Assembly (NCBI RefSeq): GCF_030816965.1
Contig: NZ_JAUSYQ010000002.1
Span: 3,009,001-3,073,000, forward strand
Reading direction: 5' to 3'
From: Streptomyces canus
GTDB taxonomy: Bacteria; Actinomycetota; Actinomycetes; Streptomycetales; Streptomycetaceae
DNA: 64,000 nucleotides
Below the pieces are notes generated by a model. It saw nothing but the letters and a program-made list of their open reading frames with translations. It did no database searches and was not told where the DNA came from. A program made the translations under genes and the position numbers. How positions within the stretch are numbered: the stretch's first letter is position 1; the number at the start of each line of letters is the position of its first letter. Of this stretch, positions 9,611 to 17,957 are shown in pieces.

Positions 9611-10345
9611 TCAGCCGTTGGGGAAGGCCGCCCAATGAGCCTCCAGGAGTGCGGCGACCTCTGCCGGCCGCTCGAGCACCGTCCAGTGGTTGCAATCGAG
9701 CTTGGCGACCTTGGAGGCGCGCAGGGACGCGCCGAGCCTCTCACCGAACTCGATCTGACAGGCGGGGTCGAGCGCTCCCCAGAACACGAGAGACGGCGCG
9801 GACACGTTCGCCAGTGCCGGTTCCCATTCCGCCCCCATGGTCACCGCGGAGCGGTAGATCTTGAGGATGCTGTCCTTCATCACCCCGTCCACGCGGCTGA
9901 CCATCTCCTTGGCCGGTCCGACGGGGAGGTCGAAGCCCTTTACCAAGTCGTCGGCGAAGGACTCGGCTTGCAGCTCGTTCATGAAGCGGTCGCCTTCGAC
10001 CGGGTCCTGCCATGTCACGGCAAGCGGATGCCAGACGTAGTCGGAGCTGATCGGGCCGTTGCCCCCGGCCCAGGTACGCACGAGATCGGGCCGAAGGGAC
10101 GCGACACGGGCAGTGAAGATGCAGCCCCAGTCATGACCGACCAGGTCGACCGGCTCACCGATCCGCTCCAGCCGGTCGATGAGCCAACTGACGTACTCCT
10201 CCTTGGTGGACCCGAAGTCGTCCGGCCGGGCGGCGGCGAACCCGGGCAGGTCCCAGGCTTCCACGTCGGTCCGGGAGAGGTGCCGACGTACGTCGTCCCA
10301 CACGTGGTGGGTATCGGGGACGCCGTGGATCAAGATGGCAGGCAT
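9611..10345 (-). CDS. alpha/beta hydrolase, haloalkane-dehalogenase/epoxide-hydrolase-like
   Basis: The 244-residue protein has an HGVPDTHHVW oxyanion segment and a nucleophile elbow GHDWGC, where Asp replaces Ser. An Asp nucleophile is typical of haloalkane dehalogenases and epoxide hydrolases. A conserved His in CNHWTVLE lies near the C-terminus. ATG 10345 has GAAGGG upstream and starts directly with MPAILIHG; the longer frame to 10471 adds 42 unlikely residues. It is divergent to the SDR at 10612. Confidence 0.8.
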   Translation of the reverse strand: MPAILIHGVPDTHHVWDDVRRHLSRTDVEAWDLPGFAAARPDDFGSTKEEYVSWLIDRLERIGEPVDLVGHDWGCIFTARVASLRPDLVRTWAGGNGPISSDYVWHPLAVTWQDPVEGDRFMNELQAESFADDLVKGFDLPVGPAKEMVSRVDGVMKDSILKIYRSAVTMGAEWEPALANVSAPSLVFWGALDPACQIEFGERLGASLRASKVAKLDCNHWTVLERPAEVAALLEAHWAAFPNG

Positions 10346-10521
10346 GGGGGTGCCCTTCGTCGATCGGGGATGGGCCGACTGCCGTGGGACGAGCAGCCGT
10401 ACCTCGCGTGAGGTGTCCGGCAACCATATTGCCAGGAACAACATCGTGTCACACGGTGTTGTCGCCCTCACCGGCTTCGGGTCGTTTCTTCAGATGGTGC
10501 CCGGTGATTCATGTCATGTCC

Positions 10522-10540
10522 GATTGATCCATGGTCAATC
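10522..10540. promoter_or_regulatory. inverted repeat in divergent hydrolase/SDR promoter region
   Basis: GATTGA, a 7-base spacer and TCAATC form a perfect 6+6 inverted repeat between the two divergent genes, 72 bases before the SDR start. It is a candidate operator; no cognate regulator is known. Confidence 0.4.
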
Positions 10541-10611
10541 AGCACATGGATCGGGCCGCGCACCGCGTGGACGCTGGTGACCCGGAAGTGCCGCCCGACC
10601 AGGAGTGTGTG

Positions 10612-11544
10612 ATGAACGAAATGACGGAGCCCGACCTGCGAGGAAAGCTGGCCGTGGTCACCGGGGCGAGCGACGGCGTCGGCCTTGGGCTGGCCACACG
10701 CCTCGCTCATGCCGGCGCCGAGCTGATCCTGCCGGTACGCAACATGGCCAAGGGAACCACCGCCCTCGAACAGATCCGGACGAGCGTGCCGGATGCGCGG
10801 ATCTCCCTTCGCGCCCTCGACCTGGCTTCCCTGGCGTCGGTGGAGGCCCTCGCCGACACGCTCAACGGGGAAGGCAGGCCGATCCACCTGCTCGTCAACA
10901 ACGCGGGCGTGATGACGCCGCCCGTGCGGCACACGACCGAGGACGGATACGAGCTGCAGTTCGGAACCAACTACCTCGGTCATGTGGCCCTCACCGGGCG
11001 GCTGATGCCGTCACTGCGGGCGGGGCAGGCTCGTGTGACCACGGTGACCAGCAGCGCCGCGCGTAACAGCCGGATCAACTGGGACGACCCGCAGGGTGTG
11101 AAGCGGTACTCCCCGGTGCGCGCGTACGGACAGTCCAAGCTGGCCAACCTGTTGTTCGCTCTGGAACTGGAGCGGCGCAGCGCATCGGGCGGCTGGGGCC
11201 TCGTCAGCAACGCCGCCCATCCCGGTACGACTCTGACCAATCTCTACGCGGCCGGGCCCAACCTCGGCCGCGCCCGTCCCGCGCCCCACGCGGCGATCAT
11301 GAGGCGGCTCGCACGCTGGGGCGTCTTCGTGCAGACCGTCGACGCAGGCCTGCGTCCGCTGCTGTACGCGGCGACGAGCCCGGAAGCCAAGGGCGGGCGT
11401 CTGTACGGCCCCGACGGCTTGGGCCAGTTCACGGGCAGTCCCACCGAACTGGCGATCTACAAATCGGCCCGGAGCCAGGCGGACGCGTCCCGGCTCTGGC
11501 AGCTGTCCGAGCGTCTCACCGGAGTCACCTTCGCGGCGGTCTGA
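10612..11544 (+). CDS. short-chain dehydrogenase/reductase
   Basis: The 310-residue SDR has the NAD(P)-binding motif [11 protein letters not shown] near residue 20, LVNNAG near 95 and a YGQSK catalytic Tyr/Lys pair near 172-176, preceded by a TSSAA serine segment. It resembles the retinol-dehydrogenase-like or WWOX-like group of SDRs that use NADP(H). ATG 10612 is chosen because AGGAG lies six bases upstream. The divergent neighbour is a hydrolase, and the next genes on this strand encode a carboxylate reductase pair, so a shared aldehyde/alcohol pathway is possible but unproven. Confidence 0.88.
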   Translation: MNEMTEPDLRGKLAVVTGASDGVGLGLATRLAHAGAELILPVRNMAKGTTALEQIRTSVPDARISLRALDLASLASVEALADTLNGEGRPIHLLVNNAGVMTPPVRHTTEDGYELQFGTNYLGHVALTGRLMPSLRAGQARVTTVTSSAARNSRINWDDPQGVKRYSPVRAYGQSKLANLLFALELERRSASGGWGLVSNAAHPGTTLTNLYAAGPNLGRARPAPHAAIMRRLARWGVFVQTVDAGLRPLLYAATSPEAKGGRLYGPDGLGQFTGSPTELAIYKSARSQADASRLWQLSERLTGVTFAAV

Positions 11545-11876
11545 AGGCGTCCGACGGACCAGGGCAGCGTGACTGCGTCGGCGTTCACACCGACCAGGCC
11601 GGACGCGGAAACGTGCCTGACGGACCGTAAGGCAGCCCGGTCCGCGCTGAGTTCGCGCCTTTCCTCGCCCCGCGACGGGTGTCACACAAACCGGAGGACC
11701 TCGGTCTTGTATGGGGGGACGTGGCCGTCAGGCCTGGTGCACCCATCGGGGTGGTGCGCCCGCGCGTCACCGCAGCGGGGTGGCACAGACACGAGCCTGT
11801 CCCGTGGGTGCCGGCCGCGCCGGTCCTGCCCCGCACCCCGGCACCGGCCTTACGGGCTTCGAGAAAGGACGTTGCG
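11545..11876. other. intergenic region with locus-type promoter
   Basis: About 330 bases without a supported gene. It contains the promoter pattern at 11680-11706. One frame is open through to the next gene but has no ribosome site. Confidence 0.5.
11680..11706 (+). promoter_or_regulatory. ECF41-type promoter for the carboxylate reductase operon
   Basis: TGTCACA (11680-11686) is followed after 16 bases by GGTC (11703-11706), continuing as GGTCTTG. The adenylating enzyme gene starts 170 bases downstream. Confidence 0.7.
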
Positions 11877-12974
11877 ATGACGGACGAGTTGACCATTCTG
11901 GACGCCGGTCCCTTCGACCGCGTGGACCCGGACGAGTTCGTCCGGGCGGCCATGCGGTGGCACTTCGACCCCGCGACCGGTTCCCGGTACTGGCTCGAGC
12001 GGGCCGCACGGCTCAACTTCGACCCCCGGCACGACGTCAAGGGCGTGGCGGACCTGGGCCTGTTTCCCGACCTGGCGGACGAACTGCGCGGGGTACGGGT
12101 GGCGGATCTCATCCCCAGGGGCTACGGATCCGGGGCCAGGCTGCTGAACGTGTTCGACAGCGGCGGGACGACCGGAGCACCCAAGCGCGTCATCCAGCTG
12201 GACGACTGGATGCGGCACAGCACTGAGCAGGTGAACCGACGGCTCAGGGCACACGGACTGCCCGACGGCGGTCTGTGGCTGACGGTGGCGCCGACAGGGC
12301 CGCACCTCGTGGGAGACGTGCTGCAGCGGGCGGCGGCGGGTCTCGGCAGCGTGGGCCTGAGCGTCGACATGGACCCCCGGTGGGTGAGGAAGCTGGTCGC
12401 CGCGGGCCGGGCCGACGACGTGGACGCCTACACCGACCACCTTGTCGACCAGTGCCGGCGCATCCTGCTCAGCCAGGACATCGGCGTCATCGCGGCCACC
12501 ACCCCCCTCCTGGAGCGGTTCGCCCGTGAGGACGGTCTCGTCGAGATGATCAACGGCAGTGCCAAAGCGATCATCTGGGGCGGTACGCACATGGACCCCG
12601 ACACACGGGAGCTGTTGAGCACCGAGGTCTTCCCCGACGTGCCGGTCATCGGCATGTACGGCAACACCCTGATGCTCACCGCGCTCATGGAGAGGGTCGG
12701 TCTCACGGCCTCGGAGCCGTGCGTGTTCGACCCGGTGTCGCCGTACGTCTTCCTGACGGTCGTGGATCCCGGCACCGGGGAACAGGTGGAGGTCGGCGAA
12801 CGCGGTCAGGTGGTGGTCAGCCACGTCAGCAAGTCCATGCTGATCCCGAACAACATGGAGCGGGACACCGCGCTGCGGGTCCGCCCGGACGAAGGCCACG
12901 CGGGCGACGCCGTAGCGGACGTCGCGCCCGTACCCACGGTCAAGGGCGAGACGGTGATCGAAGGCGTCTACTGA
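11877..12974 (+). CDS. acyl-adenylating enzyme, EhpF/LuxE-like
   Basis: The 365-residue protein carries the adenylate-forming P-loop DSGGTTGAPKR (about 94-104) and a later IIWGGTH segment typical of LuxE, phenylacetate-CoA ligase and the phenazine protein EhpF. Such proteins activate a carboxylate with ATP as an acyl-AMP and pass it on. ATG 11877 has GAAAGGA upstream. Its TGA overlaps the ATG of the LuxC-like reductase by one base, so the two are translationally coupled and should act together as a carboxylic acid reductase. It is shorter than classic acyl-CoA ligases, as expected for this family. The substrate is unknown. Confidence 0.8.
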   Translation: MTDELTILDAGPFDRVDPDEFVRAAMRWHFDPATGSRYWLERAARLNFDPRHDVKGVADLGLFPDLADELRGVRVADLIPRGYGSGARLLNVFDSGGTTGAPKRVIQLDDWMRHSTEQVNRRLRAHGLPDGGLWLTVAPTGPHLVGDVLQRAAAGLGSVGLSVDMDPRWVRKLVAAGRADDVDAYTDHLVDQCRRILLSQDIGVIAATTPLLERFAREDGLVEMINGSAKAIIWGGTHMDPDTRELLSTEVFPDVPVIGMYGNTLMLTALMERVGLTASEPCVFDPVSPYVFLTVVDPGTGEQVEVGERGQVVVSHVSKSMLIPNNMERDTALRVRPDEGHAGDAVADVAPVPTVKGETVIEGVY

Positions 12975-14365
12975 TGACAACCGTGAACGTGGCCGACCCC
13001 CTGTACCTGGACGCCTTGGGCCCTCGGGGTGCCTACCGGACGCGTGTTCCGACCTCGGTGACGGACGTGACCGGCACCGAGGTCGCGCGGCTGAGCCTGG
13101 TACCGCCGCTCTTCGTGACGCGGGCGATGGCCGCCTTGCGGCAGGCCGGGCCGATACCCGCGGCCGACCTCGACGCCCTGCTCGCGGCGGCGGCCGACGC
13201 GTTCGCCTCCGGCACGATAGGCGGTCTGAACGTGCGGGAGTACGAGCACCTCGTGAGCCGGACGTCGGGCACCCCCCTGTCGGTGGTGCACGCCGCGACC
13301 GAGGGCACGGCTCGCTTCGTACGGCAGGCCCGCTCGTCCGCCTGGCGGGGCAGGCCGGTGGGCGCGGCCGGCGGTCTGCGTGACTCTGCCGTCCGCGAGG
13401 GACACGCGGTCTGGGTGCGTCAGGGCGACGTGTTCGCCGTCAACGCCTCCGGTAACCACCCCGGCGTTCACCGTCTGTGGCTGGAGGCGCTGGCGCTGGG
13501 TTACCGCGTCGCCGTCCGCCCGTCGAGGCGTGAGCCGTTCACCCCGTACCGGTTGGTCGGGGCGCTGCGTCAGGCCGGGGTACGAGACGACCAGCTCGTG
13601 TTGCTGCCCACCGACCACCGGACCGCCGACACGGTGGTCCGCGACGCCGACCGGGCCCTGGTGTACGGCGGTGACGACGTCGTCGCCAAGTACGCGAACG
13701 ATCCCGGGGTCCTGCCGCAAGGACCGGGCCGGTCGAAGATCCTCATCACCGCGGACACGGACTGGCGTGACCACGTGGACACGATCGTGGCGTCCGTCGC
13801 CGACGAAGGGGGAACCGCGTGTGTCAACGCCACCGCGGTCCTTTTCGAAGGCGATCCAGCACCTCTCGCCCAGGCCATCGCGGCGCGCCTGTCAGCACTG
13901 CCCAGCCTCCCTCCGCAGGACGAGAGGGCGGTTCTGCCGGTCTGTCCGCGGGAGCGGGCACAGGCCCTCAGCGCATACCTGGGAACCGTGGCCGCGGGGA
14001 CGCGCGCCTGGCTCGGCGGAGACGGGATCGCCGACGATCTCGGCGACGGGAGTGCCGTACTGCGCCCCGCCGTCCACCAGACCGACAGCGCCGACGCCGT
14101 CCAGCTGCGCAGCGAACTGCCCTTCCCCTGCGTGTGGGTCGCACCCTGGAGCCGGTCGGACGGCATTGCCCCGCTGAGGGACACGCTCGTGCTGTCGGCT
14201 CTGACGCGCGACGGGGAACTGCTGGACGCCCTGCTCTCGGAACCCACCATCGCCAACCTGTACATCGGCGATCAGCCCACCTACTGGATGGCTCCGGGAG
14301 TGCCCCACGACAGCTACCTCTCGGATTTCCTGATGCGCAGCAAAGCCGTCTTCGACGCCTGGTGA
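12974..14365 (+). CDS. acyl-CoA/acyl-AMP reductase, LuxC/EhpG-like aldehyde dehydrogenase
   Basis: The 463-residue protein belongs to the aldehyde dehydrogenase superfamily. The active-site cysteine is Cys283 in DEGGTACVNAT, and a VNASGNHPG segment (~155) matches the LuxC nucleotide-binding region. LuxC and EhpG enzymes reduce an activated acyl group to the aldehyde with NADPH. It starts at the ATG overlapping the stop of the EhpF-like gene. The pair resembles ehpF-ehpG of griseoluteic acid biosynthesis and luxE-luxC of bioluminescence, but no luciferase or phenazine genes are in the window. It probably reduces an endogenous or toxic acid. Confidence 0.8.
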   Translation: MTTVNVADPLYLDALGPRGAYRTRVPTSVTDVTGTEVARLSLVPPLFVTRAMAALRQAGPIPAADLDALLAAAADAFASGTIGGLNVREYEHLVSRTSGTPLSVVHAATEGTARFVRQARSSAWRGRPVGAAGGLRDSAVREGHAVWVRQGDVFAVNASGNHPGVHRLWLEALALGYRVAVRPSRREPFTPYRLVGALRQAGVRDDQLVLLPTDHRTADTVVRDADRALVYGGDDVVAKYANDPGVLPQGPGRSKILITADTDWRDHVDTIVASVADEGGTACVNATAVLFEGDPAPLAQAIAARLSALPSLPPQDERAVLPVCPRERAQALSAYLGTVAAGTRAWLGGDGIADDLGDGSAVLRPAVHQTDSADAVQLRSELPFPCVWVAPWSRSDGIAPLRDTLVLSALTRDGELLDALLSEPTIANLYIGDQPTYWMAPGVPHDSYLSDFLMRSKAVFDAW

Positions 14366-14389
14366 GACGGGGTCGGCCGTCGTGTCCGT

Positions 14390-15019
14390 TCAGTGGTGCA
14401 TGAGCAGCATGATGACCGTCCCCAGGGCCATCGACCCGTCCCAGAAACAGCCGTAGGGATCCCTCGCAGTTCCGGCGTCTCTCCTGTCGGCGGTGGAGCG
14501 CAGCGCGGGCATCTCGCGGGTCAGCGACTGCAGAGCACAGCCGAGGAGGTACAGCACCAGCATCGTGACGACCACGTCAGCGATGGCTGAATCCCCTGCG
14601 GAATGGGCGAGATGCCGTGCCGGGGCAGGACCGTCGGCCAGGTTCTCGTGCGACGGACCCGCCATGGAGCGGGACGTCCATGCCATCCAGCCCATTGCCG
14701 CCATCCCCGCCGCCTGGGGCAGCCTCCTGACCTGTGCGCGGAGTACGGATTCCTGGCGGCGGACAGCGGTCAGCGGAAACCACGACGCGGCGGCGGCGAA
14801 GAATCCCATCTGTGCCGCCGCGGGCACCGCTTGGGCGAAGCCCCACGGCATCGCCGCCATGACCAGGGCCATCGCGGCATGCAGCAGATGATCGACACGG
14901 GCGCGCCATCCCGGTCTGCCGGACAGCAGGCCGCGGCGCAGTCCGTGGACAGCCGCGGCCACGAAGAGCGCCGTCAGCATGCAGTACACGACGTCGGAGG
15001 GACTCATGCCTTGGCGCAC
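14390..15019 (-). CDS. DUF5134-type integral membrane protein
   Basis: The 209-residue protein has about five hydrophobic segments spread along the sequence (near 12-24, 45-85, 100-115, 148-165 and 195-207), with Met- and His-rich stretches such as LLHAAMALVMAAM and MLLMHH at the end. This Met/His pattern is seen in actinobacterial DUF5134 proteins, whose function is unknown; metal or copper handling is possible but only a guess. GTG 15019 sits very close to AGGAG, and ATG 15007 is an alternative start. A perfect locus-type promoter lies upstream on the same strand. Confidence 0.7.
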   Translation of the reverse strand: MRQGMSPSDVVYCMLTALFVAAAVHGLRRGLLSGRPGWRARVDHLLHAAMALVMAAMPWGFAQAVPAAAQMGFFAAAASWFPLTAVRRQESVLRAQVRRLPQAAGMAAMGWMAWTSRSMAGPSHENLADGPAPARHLAHSAGDSAIADVVVTMLVLYLLGCALQSLTREMPALRSTADRRDAGTARDPYGCFWDGSMALGTVIMLLMHH

Positions 15020-15235
15020 TCTCCTAGGGAACCGACCGGTTCTTCAGGAACCGGCGTGTGTGAGCGATGGCGCTCCAGCCGGTGAGCCGCGAACCGCGCA
15101 GGCGGTGCCGCCGCGCCGGGCCGTGCGGCGCGCGCGTCAACGTCCGCACCGAGCGGACGGGCGCCTACGTCAACACGTCGCCGTGCTCGTATGGCAGAGC
15201 GGGCTTGCCCGGCTCATGAACGCTGTGCAAGGGAT

Positions 15236-15262
15236 GACCGGGCAGGCCGTGGATCTGTGACA
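15236..15262 (-). promoter_or_regulatory. ECF41-type promoter for DUF5134 gene
   Basis: On the minus strand TGTCACA (15256-15262) is followed after 16 bases by GGTC (15236-15239). It lies 30 bases from a sister promoter that fires the other way. Confidence 0.7.
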
Positions 15263-15292
15263 TGAGTGGCCGCCACCCGTTCCTCGGGAGAG

Positions 15293-15319
15293 TGTCACAG
15301 GTACCGCACACGATTGGTC
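15293..15319 (+). promoter_or_regulatory. ECF41-type promoter for methyltransferase
   Basis: TGTCACA (15293-15299), 16 bases, GGTC (15316-15319), continuing as GGTCTTG like the site at 11680. The expected transcription start falls at or a few bases before ATG 15329, which implies a leaderless message. Confidence 0.7.
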
Positions 15320-15328
15320 TTGCTGGAT

Positions 15329-16099
15329 ATGCGCACCCTTGTACACACGTCACGGCCGGTCCGGGTTCGCCAGGACGACTACGTGGTCAGCGCCGAGTTC
15401 TACGACGTCCTTCAGGCCGAGCAGGACGCGGTGCGGGTACGTCGTCTCTACGGCCGCGCTGTGGAAAGCGCCCGGCTCGGTGTACTGGATGTAGGAGCCG
15501 GAACCGGACGGGTGACCCTGATGAGCCTTCTCGCCTCTCAGGTGGACGTACACGCCATCGAACCCGCACACGCCATGCGGACACCGCTGATGACGCGCCT
15601 GGCCTCCCTGTCCGCCGAGCTGAGGGCTCGGGTCACCGTCCATCCCACGACTCTCGGTGAGGCGGGGCTCCGAGATGTGGCTGATCTCGCGATCTGTCAC
15701 AACATGATCGCCTGTTTGTCACCCTCCGCGCGACACGTTCTGTGGCCGGCTCTCGCCGAGGCCCTGGTACCGGGCGGCTCACTGCTCCTTCAGCTTCCGC
15801 CGTCGGGCCTGTTTCCCGGCGAGGTGACCGAGCGTCGCTTCCCGGAGCAACAAGTCGGGCGACACGAGTACGGAGGCCGCATGGTGCTGTCGGCGGAGGG
15901 GGACCGGATCCGCACACGCTTCGATTACTGGGTGCGGGAGAGTGGGCTCATGCTGCGTGAGCACACGGAAACCTTCTGGATGTGGCCGGCGTCCCGCACG
16001 GAGATGATCAAGGATCTGGAAGATCACGGATTCGTGCCGCAGCCGGCGTGGGAAGATCCGGCCGTGCTGGCGATGACTCTCGGTCCCCACCCGCAATGA
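15329..16099 (+). CDS. class I SAM-dependent methyltransferase
   Basis: The 256-residue protein has SAM motif I VLDVGAGTGR (about 51-60), an acidic strand end in HAIEPA, and a later LVPGGSLLLQ strand typical of class I methyltransferases. The substrate is unknown. ATG 15329 is preferred to the upstream GTG 15266 because that GTG lies before the promoter at 15293-15319. No ribosome site precedes ATG 15329, which fits a leaderless transcript. It is divergent to the DUF5134 gene, with the two promoters about 30 bases apart. Confidence 0.8.
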   Translation: MRTLVHTSRPVRVRQDDYVVSAEFYDVLQAEQDAVRVRRLYGRAVESARLGVLDVGAGTGRVTLMSLLASQVDVHAIEPAHAMRTPLMTRLASLSAELRARVTVHPTTLGEAGLRDVADLAICHNMIACLSPSARHVLWPALAEALVPGGSLLLQLPPSGLFPGEVTERRFPEQQVGRHEYGGRMVLSAEGDRIRTRFDYWVRESGLMLREHTETFWMWPASRTEMIKDLEDHGFVPQPAWEDPAVLAMTLGPHPQ

Positions 16100-16201
16100 C
16101 TCCGTTACGCTCGGCGAGACGGCAAAGCGTGCGCCCGAGCCGCGGACACACTTGGCTTCTGCGACTTGTAACATGGTGGCGTTGCAGCCGAAGGGACACC
16201 T

Positions 16202-17098
16202 ATGCACGCCGAGGCCGACGCCAACTCCCTCGAAAAGGCGACACAACACTTCCTCGCGGCACGTCCGCAGCTCTTCGGTATCGCCTACCGCCTGCTCGGC
16301 AGCACGGTGGAGGCGGAGGACATTCTTCAAGAGACGTGGTTGCGGTGGCAGAACACGGACCGCACGAAGGTGGTGGAGCCGACGGCCTTCCTCACCACGA
16401 TCACCACACGTCTGGCCATCAACCTCGCTCAGTCCGCGAGGGTACGGCGGGAATCGTATGTCGGACCGTGGCTTCCCGAGCCGGTCGACACCGTCGAGGA
16501 CCCTCAGCTGGGCGCGGAGCGCGCTGAGGCGCTCGAACTGGCGGTGCTGTTCCTCCTGGAGAAGCTGAACCCGGTGGAGCGAGGCGCGTACGTCCTGCGG
16601 GAGGCCTTCGGCTACCCCTATCCGCAGATCGCGGGCATCTTGGAGATCAGTGAGGCCAACGCCCGTCAGCTGGTGAGCCGTGCGCGCAAGCACCTGGCCG
16701 CCGAGCGCCGGGAACGCGTGAGTCCGAGCGAGCACCGCCGCCTGCTGCAAGTGTTTCTCACCGCCGCGCAGACAGGTGATCTCGCGGTGCTCGAGGATGT
16801 GCTCACCGCAGACGTCGTCAGTTACTCCGATGGCGGAGGCATTCGTGGTGCCTCGAAGATCCCGGTGTTCGGACGCGTGCACGTTTCCAAGTACCTCGCC
16901 GCGTTCGCGCCACGGTTCTGGCCCGAGTCGGAGATCCGGTGGGTCGAGGCCAACAGTCGGCCGGCCGTCCTCATCTCTTCCGGCGGAGCAGCTGTGGCCC
17001 TGCTGACCGTAGATGTGTCGGCGGAAGGCATCGACCGGATCATGTGGGTGATGAACCCGGCCAAGCTGTCTCCCTACGTGGCGTCGCTGAACGAGTGA
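16202..17098 (+). CDS. ECF41-family RNA polymerase sigma factor (SigJ-like)
   Basis: The 298-residue protein has sigma-70 region 2 (about 12-80), the ECF41 linker motif WLPEP (about 90-94), sigma region 4 (about 110-170) and a C-terminal SnoaL-like domain with SDGGG (about 210) and NPAKL (about 286). ECF41 sigmas are controlled by this fused C-terminal domain instead of a separate anti-sigma factor, and they recognise TGTCACA...CGTC promoters. No such promoter is visible before the gene itself. The carboxymuconolactone-decarboxylase or epimerase partner usual for ECF41 genes is absent; an Ohr gene follows instead. It is the best candidate for reading the eleven promoters of this locus. Confidence 0.92.
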   Translation: MHAEADANSLEKATQHFLAARPQLFGIAYRLLGSTVEAEDILQETWLRWQNTDRTKVVEPTAFLTTITTRLAINLAQSARVRRESYVGPWLPEPVDTVEDPQLGAERAEALELAVLFLLEKLNPVERGAYVLREAFGYPYPQIAGILEISEANARQLVSRARKHLAAERRERVSPSEHRRLLQVFLTAAQTGDLAVLEDVLTADVVSYSDGGGIRGASKIPVFGRVHVSKYLAAFAPRFWPESEIRWVEANSRPAVLISSGGAAVALLTVDVSAEGIDRIMWVMNPAKLSPYVASLNE

Positions 17099-17136
17099 CC
17101 GCTTCCGCGTAGTCGGGCGATCGTTTACTGGGCGCG

Positions 17137-17163
17137 TGTCACAAGGGTCGTCACTCATCGGTC
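17137..17163 (+). promoter_or_regulatory. ECF41-type promoter for Ohr gene
   Basis: TGTCACA (17137-17143), 16 bases, GGTC (17160-17163). The Ohr gene starts at 17337, leaving a leader of about 170 bases. Confidence 0.7.
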
Positions 17164-17336
17164 TACAGGTCGTCCGGAATCCGGGATCCGGGATCCTACG
17201 AAGCGTGAGGAAAAGACAACGTGACGATGGTCATGAGCGGCACGGTGGCCCGTGCCAGCAGCTGGGCGCACAGCCCGGCCCGCCAGAAGCACATTCCACC
17301 GGGAGGCGCGTGCCGCGACGATGCCGGAGTCATGTC

Positions 17337-17834
17337 GTGACCGAGCGGATCCACTTGCCCGATCTGTCCATCGAGAAGGACTACGACGGGGCGTCCTTCT
17401 CTCCCATTTACACCACGACGGTGACCGTACACGGCGGCGCGGTCTCACACGGTCGGGCCTCGGGCAAGGCACGTTCGTCGGACGGAGCCTTGGACCTCGA
17501 TCTGCGCATGCCGGCCGAACTCGGAGGGGACGGTCAGGGCACGAACCCTGAGCAGTTGTTCGCAGCCGGCTTCGCGGCCTGTTACCACGGAGCCCTGAGC
17601 CTGGTGGCCCGGCGGGAGGAACTCGATCCCTCCACGATCTCGGTGGAAGCAACCGTCGCCTTCGGGCGGGATCCGGCGGACGGTGGCTACCTGCTCCAGG
17701 TTGATCTGGTGGTGAAGTGGCCTGGCATCGACCGCGAGATCGCGGCTCCCCTGCTCGAGACGGCCGACTCGTTGTGCCCCTACGCAAGGATGGCGTGGCA
17801 GGGAACCCCGACCACCATCACACTGGCCCCGTAG
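17337..17834 (+). CDS. organic hydroperoxide resistance (Ohr/OsmC) peroxidase
   Basis: The 165-residue protein has both redox cysteines of the Ohr family: Cys82 in AACYHGAL and Cys147 in SLCPYARM. Ohr reduces organic hydroperoxides with dihydrolipoyl thiols in the cytoplasm. GTG 17337 is chosen because GGAG lies seven bases upstream; the frame is open back to 17136, but that start would lie on the promoter. It is about 20 residues longer at the N-terminus than typical Ohr. Its promoter matches the locus pattern, so it is probably part of the ECF41-type response. Confidence 0.88.
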   Translation: MTERIHLPDLSIEKDYDGASFSPIYTTTVTVHGGAVSHGRASGKARSSDGALDLDLRMPAELGGDGQGTNPEQLFAAGFAACYHGALSLVARREELDPSTISVEATVAFGRDPADGGYLLQVDLVVKWPGIDREIAAPLLETADSLCPYARMAWQGTPTTITLAP

Positions 17835-17957
17835 CGGACCAGCGCGGACGATGGGTGCGTCCTCACGTGCCGGCCCTCCTGGCCATGGACCGACGCCCTG
17901 CGCCGTGAGTTCCTGGCTGGGGATCGGTTCCCTGCACGTGAGCCGGCACTCCGCATG

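Noticed and set aside
10447..10453. TGTCACA in the divergent hydrolase/SDR region as another ECF41-type promoter
   Set aside because: After 16 bases the sequence is ACCG, with no GTC box at the right spacing on either strand.
15695..15701. TGTCACA inside the methyltransferase gene
   Set aside because: It is within coding sequence and is followed by GTCA at N16, not GGTC/TGTC.
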